Below are positions 31,000-43,229 of a DNA stretch of 64,000 bases, piece by piece (within the stretch, counting starts at the first letter, position 1; each line of letters opens with the position of its first letter). This stretch comes from Gracilaria gracilis (Eukaryota; Rhodophyta; Florideophyceae; Gracilariales; Gracilariaceae). Location of the stretch: contig JARGSG010000229.1 of the NCBI GenBank assembly GCA_030374805.1, forward strand, positions 62,001 through 126,000, written 5' to 3'. Made by a program: the position numbers and the translations under genes. The notes beneath the pieces are model-generated. The model worked only from the letters and a program-made list of their open reading frames with translations, did no database searches and was not told the origin of the DNA.

Positions 31000-32200
31000 G
31001 GATGTCACAAGGACCATAGCCCCAAACTCACAGCTACCCAAATCAGTGCAGCGCGACACAACTGTAAATAAAATATGCACAAAATCGTTGCTCCTGTCCA
31101 CGTTTCCAATTCTACGCCGTCGCCAGTTTACCTCCACGTTTCCCATTTCAGGCCGCCGCCAGTTGCCGCAACTGCCCACCGCCGCTGCCCTTCCCGCCGC
31201 GGCGCCGCCTCCGCTGCCTACCTTCCCACCGCGGGCGCCTGCTGACGCAACTACCGGCCGCCGCCGCCCTCCCGCCGCAGCCACAACTACCCACCGCCGC
31301 CGCCCTTCCTGCCGCAGCGCCGCCATTGTTTCCGTGGCGCCGCCGCTGATACGGCACTCCGCTGTTTTCCTTGCTACCGTGGCTTGCCACCGCGGGAGCC
31401 AGCCGCCGCAACGACCCACCGCCGCTGCCCTTCTCGCCGCCACGCCGCAATTGTTGCGGCGGCGCCGCCGCTGGTACGGCCCTCAGCTGTCTCCCTTTCC
31501 ACCGTGGCTTGCCACCGCGTTATCCTGCGAACCCCGCCGAAGCGGCCCACCACCGCCACTGTCGACGCCGCGCCGCCACCGAAAAAGCCGCCAAAACGGC
31601 CCATTGCCGCCAGCCTCGCCGCCGCGCGACCGCCGCCAAAACGGCCTGCCACCGTCACCCTCGCCACAACGGTGGCGCAACCACAACGACTCGCGCCACT
31701 ACCCTCGTTGCCGTGGCACCTACTTCGGATGATTCGAATTAACCTGCCCCCGTCGCCACATCGGGACGCCGATGCCGCCGCTACTGCCGTGGCGTTTAAG
31801 ATACTTGGCTTGCGCTACCCCGCGCCTGCCGCTAGAACGGACCGGCGCTGCAGTCGTCGCTTACGAAGATTGACCCGCTTTACCTCGCTCCCGCCGCCGC
31901 AGGAGCCCGCCGCCGCCACAGCGGCTGCCGCAATTTATATTCACCGCCGTTTGAGCTCGAAGCGCCGCCGGCAACACCTCAGTTGCGGCATGTCATGTGC
32001 GCCGCCGCTGGCACTTGACGCGCCGTTGCTTCCGTAGCAGCTGTTCCAAATCATGTCCCCGTTGGCGTCGTGCCCTTCCGCCACTGATGCTTGACGCGGC
32101 GCCGCCGCGGCCAAAGCTGTAGCGCACGCGCTCGTGGGTGGTGCGACGACAAGTCGCGACTCATGGAGTTTGATCCGCACCCCGGCGCGCGCCGGCCGCA
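31000..32200. repeat. CCG-rich low-complexity block (unit 1)
   Basis: About 1.2 kb dominated by CCGCCG triplets, with degenerate tandem repeats of roughly 110-120 bp (repeated CCACCGCCGCTGCCCTTC and TGGCTTGCCACCGCG). Long Pro/Ala/Arg frames occur on both strands, but they are produced by the repeat itself. Plus-strand frames are not preserved between units: unit 3 has a 320-codon frame at 43306-44268 that a C/T difference interrupts in unit 1. It occupies the place of gag-pol in a normal element. Copies at about 37122-38325 and 43230-44432. Confidence 0.6.
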
Positions 32201-32416
32201 AGACTGGAAAAACAAATCTCCCTACTCACCATCACCGTGCGAAACCTGTTCTACTACAACAGAGAGTTTACTGCAAAGATTAGGGTTGGTTATCTAACAA
32301 GAAAGACTAACGGCACGGCTACCAATCCCTTCATCCCCATCAACACCACCACTTCCCGCTAACACCTCTTCGTCTATTTCTTCCTCATGCTCTTCGTCTT
32401 GGTGCTCAGTTATTTT

Positions 32417-34460
32417 TCAGATAACGTGCGGAATGGGCCTTACTTTATTCTTTCCAAGCCAGCATTTGACACAGTGGTTATAGCGTTCCGGATAGTTGAT
32501 ATACTTCTTACAATAGGAACAAGAAAACTTCTTTTTCTTCCCAACAATTACCTCATTTCTTGGATCATCTATGCGCCTGTTTAGAATGCGACCGAGTTTC
32601 TCCTTTGGTGTTTCATTGGAGAAGACGACACCACGAGATTCTTTGCATGTCGTCGTTTGTAAATGGTTTACGAGCTCCTGACGACTCGAAAACTTTTTTA
32701 ACCGCCACCGCCACAGTGCATGCATTTTGTGCTTCCTTCTGGGCTGAGATGAACATACTTGCCTACCTTCACCGAGGCATCACAACCACACTGACAATAA
32801 ATTGCTATTGCACAGAGTGTTGTTGAAACAACCTTTACCCAATGGGTACCATTTTCCTTAGTTCCAACATACGTAACCTGCGGTCCACCCCTGGAACGCT
32901 CTCTTGCAGTACTTGCGGCGACATTCGTGCCTGATGCACTGGCGCCCATACGGGGAGGGGCGGAGGAATTGGCGGCGGAACGAGCTGCAGCGGTTGTAGT
33001 GCCCGTGGCGGTTGGGGCGGCCCGGCGAGAAGTTGAGGCAGTACGGCCGACCACAAAACGGACAGAAGAAGCACCTTGAGTGCTTCGGCGCCTGGAGGGT
33101 GTTAGAGAGGAAGCGGGCTCCCCAGACGAACCGTTGTTTGCAGTGCCGGATGTGGGCGGGGCCAACGCGGAAATAGGGGAAGGACTAGCGCTACGATGAG
33201 AGTGAGAGGGGCTGCCTTGACTGCGGCCAGCCAGAACATGGGACTAATTAACTGCTGGGCTCCCAAATGAGGTTGGGTGGTGACGGCGTTTGCTCGGTAG
33301 TGAGATACCAGCTCTTGGTGACGAAGAGATGCCGGTCACAATGTTCGATGGTTCACAGGAAGGGCCAGGGCTCTCAGTTGCTTGAACAAATATCCGTCGT
33401 GGGGCTTTCTTTCTGATTGTTCTTCTCGGCTTACCAGGTACCGACATGCGGGCGGTGCGCGTTACGCAGGAGCCATGCATCGAAACACCAGCAAGTGGCG
33501 TGGCTTCGGCGTTTTCATTTTGCCGGGCAGGGGCGCGACGCTTTCTTCCAGCCATAGCAGACGTCGTGAACGAGAAAGATTCACCTTCCCCCACAGGGTG
33601 AACTCGGAGGATAGGATAGATCCAAACACACCGCCGCTTGGCGTAAAGTAGGTATTCCTCGCCAAGAGTATGTTTCGATTCCCGCCAGGCGGGCGCAATA
33701 CGAAATCTCGCCTTGCGTACGGTACAACCGGAGATCGAAGCTGATGGTATCAGGGATTGGGAACTCGAAGTTTGCCTGGCCTTGTCGTGCATATCCAAGA
33801 CGGACTAATTCCGCCAGAGCGGAAGCCAGCGATTCGCTGGAGCGCCTCAGCACCGCGTTGGGCGGAACGGCAATGCGTCGTCGCCAATCCCACGAGGTTG
33901 TGACAACCCACGGTAGGTTACCGGGAAGGCGATCATTTTCCGTCGACATATGACGCGATGATTGTCTCGTTAAAAAGCGGCTGTTGGGTGGAAACAAGGA
34001 GCGGTTCCGGTTGGCTGGCCGCGTTGAGACGCGGGTTCACTGCGACCAGTTGGTCGTAGGTCGGCCCACGGCATCGCTTGCATGACATGCCCCTGAGGCA
34101 CCTGTACAACAGGGTGAATGTGTCCGCCGCCGGCGATGTTCGACTGAGATGCGCCCGAGACTTTGTCGCTCTGCGGAAGAGGAGCTGACCGAAAACCCGT
34201 GTAAGAATCCTTGGTTAGGTTGCTTACCCGCACATTGAGCGTGGAACCCGAGTAGTTGGAAGGAGGTAGATGTCGAAGGAGCTGGAGAGCGAGAGGAGAG
34301 CTGGTTGGGAACATTAGAGGGTCGTCGCAGGAGCCAGTGGTAGTGTTGAGAAGTTGGGCGCGTGGGCTCTTCAAAAGGTGAGAGAGCATCCGAGGTACTC
34401 GTGATTGCGCTTTCATGCCCGACGTTCGGAGTTCGACCCGCTATCTCGGCGCTGTTTTTG
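32417..34460 (-). pseudogene. Antisense cassette of F, unit 1 (most damaged copy)
   Basis: Same gene content as in unit 3: N-terminal part near the polypurine tract, middle Arg/Ser-rich part (32698-33165) and zinc-ribbon-like end (32417-32725). Between about 33580 and 34400 there are many 1-nt gains and losses, mostly at homopolymers, so the long frame is split into 33970-34416, 33581-33997 and 33244-33798. Confidence 0.6.
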
Positions 34461-34465
34461 CTCTT

Positions 34466-34478
34466 AAGGAGGGGGATA
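34466..34478 (+). other. Polypurine tract before LTR2
   Basis: AAGGAGGGGGATA, as before LTR1. Copies at 40580-40592 (LTR3) and 46684-46696 (LTR4). Confidence 0.7.
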
Positions 34479-35331
34479 TGAAGGACAACACTCGTAAGTG
34501 GGGGTTTTGCGGACTTAGTGAATTTTCCGCATTAATGCGTAGAGTCGATATATAAGCTGTACCGCCGCTGGCAGGGTGTTGCGCTCAGACGGTTTTTGAG
34601 ATTGTACACGTGGGATGCACGGCCTGAGCTACCGCCGAGCGGGTGTGACGGGAACATGTGTTGCACGGATACCCAGGAGACGATGCCACCAGCATTGCTG
34701 TATTTACTAGATATATTTGATACTTCATTTGGCTGGCGCACCCACTGTCAGGGTCCTCGCCGAGCCCACTACTTAGTAGGTTGAGCGATGCTCCCTCAGT
34801 ATATCACCCTTGTCAAGCAAGGGCTTCCTGGCTCTAACTATCACGCCTTCACGGATTGTTCACCTCCAAGTGGAGTGACGACTGCGTTGTTCACGTATAG
34901 TTACCCACCCTTGTGGCGCTCAGAGTATAACCACTATTTGTGTGTCTCGTTCCGACCTATTGTCGTATACTCGCCCCAGTATTGGGTTTGATTTATTCTC
35001 TCTCTCTTTTTCCCACTCTGGTGGTTTGCTTTCTCTCCTTTTTGGGTTTGCCTTTTTGCCCTGTTCTCAGTGGCCCGTTTCCGACACCTTGTCGTTGCCG
35101 TGCTACTCTCTTCCAAGGACTCAACCCGTGACCGTGTGAACACGTGGATCTCTACCGACTAATACTCAGCCTAACGCTCCGACGCTTGTCGTGGTGGTTT
35201 GACTTCGGATTTACACCCGGCTTAGCTGTGTCATTCCTGGAGTGCTCCGTTCGCTGTGCTGCCCTGTCGAGGGGAAGATTCCGAACGTCTTCGTGAGCCT
35301 GCGCTTTTCCCGCCAAAGGCGTTGCTCCACA
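34479..35331 (+). repeat. LTR2 (hybrid F-left / B-right)
   Basis: 853 bp. The left part begins TGAAGGACAACACTCGTAAG and matches LTR4. After the shared 93-bp tract (CGCCGAGCCC to CACGCCTTC) it matches LTR1. Followed by CCCGT and the split-ORF fragment. Confidence 0.88.
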
Positions 35332-35336
35332 CCCGT

Positions 35337-35644
35337 TAGTCGATGACGAGGCAGGGGAAAGTTTGTGCCAGTCCACGGGTTTCCGCGTCAGCGTCGACAA
35401 CTCTTGGTCACCGAAGCTAATGGCGGAGTTTGAGGGTATGTTGCGGAACATTGTGCGTCAGAAGATCTCGTTCCGTTCTGTTGATAACGTACTGCATATT
35501 CTTTGCGCCCGTTTGCAAACTGTGTATCTGCGTAGGGTTCTGTTTGGGCTACGTGTCGGTGTTCATGCGATCGCAATGTCCAAAAAGCTCGCAGGAGACG
35601 TGTCACAGCTGATTAAATTGTTGAAAAACCGTGTTGTTGAGTAA
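35337..35644 (+). pseudogene. Split small ORF, 3' part (unit 2)
   Basis: Copy of 29220-29527 with one Ile/Val-type difference near its start. It follows LTR2 and CCCGT, with no 5' part upstream; a by-product of the array duplication. Confidence 0.6.
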
Positions 35645-35755
35645 ACTGCATGCTTGTATTCGCATTAGCTGTGCCTAACATTGCCTTCTTCATCGTGGTA
35701 GCGACGGTAGTGCAGAAGCGCTGGCGGCAGTAATTTTAGCAGCGCTCGCGGCGCT

Positions 35756-35908
35756 GAACGATACTGCGCCGCCGCATTGTGCTCCTGTTGTGCATTCGGT
35801 GGCGCAGAACGACACTGCGCCGCCTCATTGTGCTTTTGTTGTGTATTTGGTGGCGCGGAACGACACCGCGCCGCCGCTTTGTACTCATGTTGCGCCTTCG
35901 GCGGCGCT
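35756..35908 (+). repeat. 51-bp minisatellite (unit 2)
   Basis: Copy of the unit 1 minisatellite, 6,117 bp downstream. Confidence 0.85.
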
Positions 35909-35940
35909 CGAAGCACCCACGGGCGCAAGAGGCAGCATTT

Positions 35941-36037
35941 GAGCGCAGCTTCGACGCTGCGCTCTGCCCCATATCTTCATCAGAGATATGGGGATTCCTC
36001 ACCTCAGGGGTGTCCCAGGCGTTGTCGGGACACCCCT
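35941..36037. repeat. Three consecutive perfect hairpins (unit 2)
   Basis: Same three stems and loops as in unit 1, unchanged. Confidence 0.85.
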
Positions 36038-36240
36038 CTGAATCATTCTTCACAGCGTCGATATATGAGCTGTACCGCCGCTGGCGGGGTGTTGCGCTCA
36101 GACGGTTGTTGAGGTTGTACACGTGGGATGCACGGCCTGAGCTACCGCCCAGCGGGCGTGACGAGAACACGTGTTGCGCGGACACCCAGGAGGCGATGCC
36201 ACCAGCATTGCTGTATTTACTAGATATATTTGATACATTA

Positions 36241-37086
36241 TGAGAACACCATTTTGATAGGAGAAATGGTGCGGGTGATGACAAACCCAAGGGCGGGAGG
36301 ACACAAACACAAAGCAAAGGGGACACAACAGAAAGTGCTCTCGAGAGTACCAGCCCAACAAGCTGTGTAGCGGTAGTAGGCAAGAGTCCGTAGTAAACAC
36401 ACAAACTGTGCAAAGTATCGACGACGAAGCTGAAACGTGTAGCAATCGTAAGCCACAGCACGACCAAAACTGTAGGTGTAGTGCCGGCGGAAACTGACAC
36501 GAAAGAACAACACAGTAGCAGACGCTCCCTCTGGCAGGACCGAACGTGGATCACCTGCGAGAAGCGACACCTCTGAAGCAGAAGCACAAGACAGACCCAA
36601 GAAAGGGGTAGTGCTTTTCACGCTCTTGCCGAAAGAGGGCGGGAGACCAAGCCGCCAAAGGGAAGAAAAGGTTGAAGGGGGGGGGGGGGAACGACAGGGA
36701 AAAGCCAGACAGGGTTTGCTGTGAAGGAAGGTGGGGGGGGTCGTTTTGGAAGGGGAAGTGTTCTGGGCGGAGTTGGTCGAGATGCGACCTCTCCGGCCTT
36801 TTTATACGCAATCAAACATTCCAAACTAGAATCTAAACGCATTTCTACCTACCATAACCAATAAGATTCTTACTTGTGCAACATCTCCTCTGTCTCTGCC
36901 ACTCACCGCAGAGGCAGTGGCGCTTAAGTAGACAGAGGAGTCGGCGAGGACCATGCGGTGCGCTCCTGTGCACCATTCGTAGAAAAATAAAATATCCAAC
37001 AAAATATCCAAGTAGAGACACTTGTAGACTGACACACTTTGTAAACACACGTGTACCACACACGCTGCGCGGAAACGCGTGCCACA
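36241..37086 (-). mobile_element. Solo LTR copy (unit 2)
   Basis: Copy of the 841-bp solo LTR, here 846 bp because of longer G-runs and a few 1-nt insertions. Same CATTA/CTTTA borders, showing that it was present before the array formed. Confidence 0.75.
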
Positions 37087-37121
37087 CTTTATTTGGCCGG
37101 CGCACCCACTTTCAGCGGAGA

Positions 37122-38325
37122 GGATGTCACAAGGACCATAGCCCCAAACTCACAGCTACCCAAATCAGTGCAGCGCGACACAACTGTAAATAAAATATGC
37201 ACAAAATCGTTGCTCCTGTCCACGTTTCCAATTCTACGCCGTCGCCAGTTTACCTCCACGTTTCCCATTTCAGGCCGCCGCCAGTTGCCGCAACGGCCCA
37301 CCGCCGCTGCCCTTCCCGCCGCGGCGCCGCCTCCGCTGCCTACCTTCCCACCGCGGGCGCCTGCCGACGCAACTACCGGCCGCCGCCGCCCTCCCCGCCG
37401 CAGCCACAACTACCCACCGCCGCCGCCCTTCCTGCCGCAGCGCCGCCATTGTTTCCGTGGCGCCGCCGCTGATACGGCACTCCGCTGTTTTCCTTGCTAC
37501 CGTGGCTTGCCACCGCGGGAGCCAGCCGCCGCAACGACCCACCGCCGCTGCCCTTCTCGCCGCCACGCCGCAATTGTTGCGGCGGCGCCGCCGCTGGTAC
37601 GGCCCTCAGCTGTCTCCCTTTCCACCGTGCCTTGCCACCGCGTTATCCTGCGAACCCCCGCCGAAGCGGCCCACCACCGCCACTGTCGACGCCGCGCCGC
37701 CACCGAAAAAGCCGCCAAAACGGCCCATTGCCGCCAGCCTCGCCGCCGCGCGACCGCCGCCAAAACGGCCTGCCACCGTCACCCTCGCCACAACGGTGGC
37801 GCAACCACAACGACTCGCGCCACTACCCTCGTTGCCGTGGCACCTACTTCGGATGATTCGAATTAACCTGCCCCCGTCGCCACATCGGGACGCCGATGCC
37901 GCCGCTACTGCCGTGGCGTTTAAGATACTTGGCTTGCGCTACCCCGCGCCTGCCGCTAGAACGGACCGGCGCTGCAGTCGTCGCTTACGAAGATTGACCC
38001 GCTTTACCTCGCTCCCGCCGCCGCAGGAGCCCGCCGCCGCCACAGCGGCTGCCGCAATTTATATTCACCGCCGTTTGAGCTCGAAGCGCCGCCGGCAACA
38101 CCTCAGTTGCGGCGTGTCATGTGCGCCGCCGCTGGCACTTGACGCGCCGTTGCTTCCGTAGCAGCTGTTCCAAATCATGTCCCCGTTGGCGTCGTGCCCT
38201 TCCGCCGTTGATGCTTGACGCGGCGCCGCCGCGGCCAAAGCTGTAGCGCACGCGCTCGTGGGTGGTGCGACGACAAGTCGCGACTCATGGAGTTTGATCC
38301 GCACCCCGGCGCGCGCCGGCCGCAA
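37122..38325. repeat. CCG-rich low-complexity block (unit 2)
   Basis: Copy of 31000-32200 with small indels (for example an extra C at about 37395 and 37658) that change the apparent frames. Confidence 0.6.
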
Positions 38326-38540
38326 GACTGGAAAAACAAATCTCCCTACTCACCATCACCGTGCGAAACCTGTTCTACTACAACAGAGAGTTTACTGCAA
38401 AGATTAGGGTTGGTTATCTAACAAGAAAGACTAACGGCACGGCTACCAATCCCTTCATCCCCATCAACACCACCACTTCCCGCTAACACCTCTTCGTCTA
38501 TTTCTTCCTCATGCTCTTCGTCTTGGTGCTCAGTTATTTT

Positions 38541-40580
38541 TCAGATAACGTGCGGAATGGGCCTTACTTTATTCTTTCCAAGCCAGCATTTGACACAGTG
38601 GTTATAGCGTTCCGGATAGTTGATATACTTCTTACAATAGGAACAAGAAAACTTCTTTTTCTTCCCAACAATTACCTCATTTCTTGGATCATCTATGCGC
38701 CTGTTTAGAATGCGACCGAGTTTCTCCTTTGGTGTTTCATTGGAGAAGACGACACCACGAGATTCTTTGCATGTCGTCGTTTGTAAATGGTTTACGAGCT
38801 CCTGACGACTCGAAAACTTTTTTAACCGCCACCGCCACAGTGCATGCATTTTGTGCTTCCTTCTGGGCTGAGATGAACATACTTGCCTACCTTCACCGAG
38901 GCATCACAACCACACTGACAATAAATTGCTATTGCACAGAGTGTTGTTGAAACAACCTTTACCCAATGGGTACCATTTTCCTTAGTTCCAACATACGTAA
39001 CCTGCGGTCCACCCCCTGGAACGCTCTCTTGCAGTACTTGCGGCGACATTCGTGCCTGATGCACTGGCGCCCATACGGGGAGGGGCGGAGGAATTGGCGG
39101 CGGAACGAGCTGCAGCGGTTGTAGTTGCCCGTGGCGGTTGGGGCGGCCCGGCGAGAAGTTGAGGCAGTACGGCCGACCACAAAACGGACAGAAGAAGCAC
39201 CTTGAGTGCTTCGGCGCCTGGAGGGTGTTAGAGAGGAAGCGGGCTCCCCAGACGAACCGTTGTTTGCAGTGCCGGATGTGGGCGGGGCCAACGCGGAAAT
39301 AGGGGAAGGACTAGCGCTACGATGAGAGTGAGAGGGGCTGCCTTGACTGCGGCCAGCCAGAACATGGGACTAATTAACTGCTGGGCTCCCAAATGAGGTT
39401 GGGTGGTGACGGCGTTTGCTCGGTAGTGAGATAACCAGCTCTTGGTGACGAAGAGATGCCGGTCACAATGTTCGATGGTTCACAGGAAGGGCCAGGGCTC
39501 TCAGTTGCTTGAACAAATATCCGTCGTGGGGCTTTCTTTCTGATTGTTCTTCTCGGCTTACCAGGTACCGACATGCGGGCGGTGCGCGTTACGCAGGAGC
39601 CATGCATCGAAACACCAGCAAGTGGCGTGGCTTCGGCGTTTTCATTTTGCCGGGCAGGGGCGCGACGCTTTCTTCCAGCCATAGCAGACGTCGTGAACGA
39701 GAAAGATTCACCTTCCCCCACAGTGTGAACTCGGAGGATAGGATAGATCCAACACACCGCCGCTTGGCGTAAAGTAGGTATTCCTCGCCAAGAGTATGTT
39801 TCGATTCCCGCCAGGCGGGCGCAATACGAAATCTCGCCTTGCGTACGGTACAACCGGAGATCGAAGCTGATGGTATCAGGGATTGGGAACTCGAAGTTTG
39901 CCTGGCCTTGTCGTGCATATCCAAGACGGACTAATTCCGCCAGAGCGGAAGCCAGCGATTCGCTGGAGCGCCTCAGCACCGCGTTGGGCGGAACGGCAAT
40001 GCGTCGTCGCCAATCCCACGAGGTTGTGACAACCCACGGTAGGTTACCGGGAAGGCGATCATTTCCGTCGACATATGACGCGATGATTGTCTCGTTAAAA
40101 ACGGCTGTTGGGTGGAAACAAGGAGCGTTCCGGAAGGCTGCCGCGTTGAGACGCGGGTTCACTGCGACCAGTTGGTCGTAGGTCGGCCACGGCATCGCTT
40201 GCATGACATGCCCCTGAGGCACCTGTACAACAGGGTGAATGTGTCCGCCGCCGGCGTTGTTCGACTGAGATGCGCCCGAGACTTTGTCGCTCTGCGGAAG
40301 AGGAGCTGACCGAAAACCCGTGTAGAATCCTTGGTTAGGTTGCTTACCGCTCATTGAGCGTGGAACCCGAGTAGTTGGAAGGAGGTTGATTCGATGGAGC
40401 TGGAGAGCGAGAGGAGAGCTGTTGGGAACATTAGAGGTCGTCGCAGGAGCCAGTGGAGTGTTGAGAAGTTGTGCGCGTTGGTCTTCAAAAGGTGAGAGAG
40501 CATCCGAGGTACTCGTGATTGCGCTTTCATGCCCGACGTTCGGAGTTCGACCCGCTATCTCGGCGCTGTTTTTGCTCTTA
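38541..40580 (-). pseudogene. Antisense cassette of F, unit 2
   Basis: The N-terminal part is open from MSGKQPNQG (40352-40354) to 39374, 326 codons; its last residues differ from unit 3 because of an extra A near 39433. The middle part (38822-39291) is split by two 1-nt changes. The end (38541-38849) is intact. See unit 3 for the protein description. Confidence 0.6.
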
Positions 40581-40592
40581 AGGAGGGGGATA

Positions 40593-41445
40593 TGAAGGAC
40601 AACACTCGTAAGTGGGGGTTTTGCGGACTTAGTGAATTTTCCGCATTAATGCGTAGAGTCGATATATAAGCTGTACCGCCGCTGGCAGGGTGTTGCGCTC
40701 AGACGGTTTTTGAGATTGTACACGTGGGATGCACGGCCTGAGCTACCGCCGAGCGGGTGTGACGGGAACATGTGTTGCACGGATACCCAGGAGACGATGC
40801 CACCAGCATTGCTGTATTTACTAGATATATTTGATACTTCATTTGGCTGGCGCACCCACTGTCAGGGTCCTCGCCGAGCCCACTACTTAGTAGGTTGAGC
40901 GATGCTCCCTCAGTATATCACCCTTGTCAAGCAAGGGCTTCCTGGCTCTAACTATCACGCCTTCACGGATTGTTCACCTCCAAGTGGAGTGACGACTGCG
41001 TTGTTCACGTATAGTTACCCACCCTTGTGGCGCTCAGAGTATAACCACTATTTGTGTGTCTCGTTCCGACCTATTGTCGTATACTCGCCCCAGTATTGGG
41101 TTTGATTTATTCTCTCTCTCTTTTTCCCACTCTGGTGGTTTGCTTTCTCTCCTTTTTGGGTTTGCCTTTTTGCCCTGTTCTCAGTGGCCCGTTTCCGACA
41201 CCTTGTCGTTGCCGTGCTACTCTTTTCCAAGGACTCAACCCGTGACCGTGTGAACACGTGGATCTCTACCGATTACTACTCAGCCTAACGCTCCGACGCT
41301 TGTCGTGGTGGTTTGACTTCGGATTTACACCCGGCTTAGCTGTGTCATTCCTGGAGTGCTCCGTTCGCTGTGCTGCCCTGTCGAGGGGAAGATTCCGAAC
41401 GTCTTCGTGAGCCTGCGCTTTTCCCGCCAAAGGCGTTGCTCCACA
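40593..41445 (+). repeat. LTR3 (hybrid F-left / B-right)
   Basis: 853 bp, nearly identical to LTR2 and of the same hybrid type. Confidence 0.88.
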
Positions 41446-41450
41446 CCCGT

Positions 41451-41758
41451 TAGTCGATGACGAGGCAGGGGAAAGTTTGTGCCACTCCACGGGTTTCCGC
41501 GTCAGCGTCGACAACTCTTGGTCACCGAAGCTAATGGCGGAGTTTGAGGGTATGTTGCGGAACATTGTGCGTCAGAAGATCTCGTTCCGTTCTGTTGATA
41601 ACGTACTGCATATTCTTTGCGCCCGTTTGCAAACTGTGTATCTGCGTAGGGTTCTGTTTGGGCTACGTGTCGGTGTTCATGCGATCGCAATGTCCAAAAA
41701 GCTCGCAGGAGACGTGTCACAGCTGATTAAATTGTTGAAAAACCGTGTTGTTGAGTAA
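41451..41758 (+). pseudogene. Split small ORF, 3' part (unit 3)
   Basis: Copy of the same fragment after LTR3 and CCCGT. One Gln to His change compared with units 1 and 2; the frame is otherwise intact to TAA. Confidence 0.6.
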
Positions 41759-41869
41759 ACTGCATGCTTGTATTCGCATTAGCTGTGCCTAACATTGCCT
41801 TCTTCATCGTGGTAGCGACGGTAGTGCAGAAGCGCTGGCGGCAGTAATTTTAGCAGCGCTCGCGGCGCT

Positions 41870-42022
41870 GAACGATACTGCGCCGCCGCATTGTGCTCCT
41901 GTTGTGCATTCGGTGGCGCAGAACGACACTGCGCCGCCTCATTGTGCTTTTGTTGTGTATTTGGTGGCGCGGAACGACACCGCGCCGCCGCTTTGTACTC
42001 ATGTTGCGCCTTCGGCGGCGCT
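41870..42022 (+). repeat. 51-bp minisatellite (unit 3)
   Basis: Copy of the unit 1 minisatellite in the third unit. Confidence 0.85.
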
Positions 42023-42054
42023 CGAAGCACCCACGGGCGCAAGAGGCAGCATTT

Positions 42055-42151
42055 GAGCGCAGCTTCGACGCTGCGCTCTGCCCCATATCTTCATCAGAGA
42101 TATGGGGATTCCTCACCTCAGGGGTGTCCCAGGCGTTGTCGGGACACCCCT
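42055..42151. repeat. Three consecutive perfect hairpins (unit 3)
   Basis: Same three stems and loops as in unit 1, unchanged. Confidence 0.85.
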
Positions 42152-42354
42152 CTGAATCATTCTTCACAGCGTCGATATATGAGCTGTACCGCCGCTGGCG
42201 GGGTGTTGCGCTCAGACGGTTGTTGAGGTTGTACACGTGGGATGCACGGCCTGAGCTACCGCCCAGCGGGCGTGACGAGAACACGTGTTGCGCGGACACC
42301 CAGGAGGCGATGCCACCAGCATTGCTGTATTTACTAGATATATTTGATACATTA

Positions 42355-43195
42355 TGAGAACACCATTTTGATAGGAGAAATGGTGCGGGTGATGACAAAC
42401 CCAAGGGCGGGAGGACACAAACACAAAGCAAAGGGGACACAACAGAAAGTGCTCTCGAGAGTACCAGCCCAACAAGCTGTGTAGCGGTAGTAGGCAAGAG
42501 TCCGTAGTAAACACACAAACTGTGCAAAGTATCGACGACGAAGCTGAAACGTGTAGCAATCGTAAGCCACAGCACGACCAAAACTGTAGGTGTAGTGCCG
42601 GCGGAAACTGACACGAAAGAACAACACAGTAGCAGACGCTCCCTCTGGCAGGACCGAACGTGGATCACCTGCGAGAAGCGACACCTCTGAAGCAGAAGCA
42701 CAAGACAGACCCAAGAAAGGGGTAGTGCTTTTCACGCTCTTGCCGAAAGAGGGCGGGAGACCAAGCCGCCAAAGGGAAGAAAAGGTTGAAGGGGGGGGGG
42801 AACGACAGGGAAAAGCCAGACAGGGTTTGCTGTGAAGGAAGGTGGGGGGGTCGTTTTGGAAGGGGAAGTGTTCTGGGCGGAGTTGGTCGAGATGCGACCT
42901 CTCCGGCCTTTTTATACGCAATCAAACATTCCAAACTAGAATCTAAACGCATTTCTACCTACCATAACCAATAAGATTCTTACTTGTGCAACATCTCCTC
43001 TGTCTCTGCCACTCACCGCAGAGGCAGTGGCGCTTAAGTAGACAGAGGAGTCGGCGAGGACCATGCGGTGCGCTCCTGTGCACCATTCGTAGAAAAATAA
43101 AATATCCAACAAAATATCCAAGTAGAGACACTTGTAGACTGACACACTTTGTAACACACGTGTACCACACACGCTGCGCGGAAACGCGTGCCACA
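42355..43195 (-). mobile_element. Solo LTR copy (unit 3)
   Basis: 841 bp, same borders as in unit 1. Confidence 0.75.
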
Positions 43196-43229
43196 CTTTA
43201 TTTGGCCGGCGCACCCACTTTCAGCGGAG

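Noticed and set aside
30755..31732. 325-codon plus-strand ORF across the solo LTR end and CCG-rich block (also 42986-43963)
   Set aside because: It crosses repeat boundaries, consists of Pro/Ala/Arg runs made by CCG repeats, and is interrupted by small indels in unit 2.
34479..35331. LTR2-LTR3-LTR4 as independent insertions
   Set aside because: All internal copies are followed by CCCGT and the same ORF fragment, which belongs to element B's insertion site; only duplication explains this.
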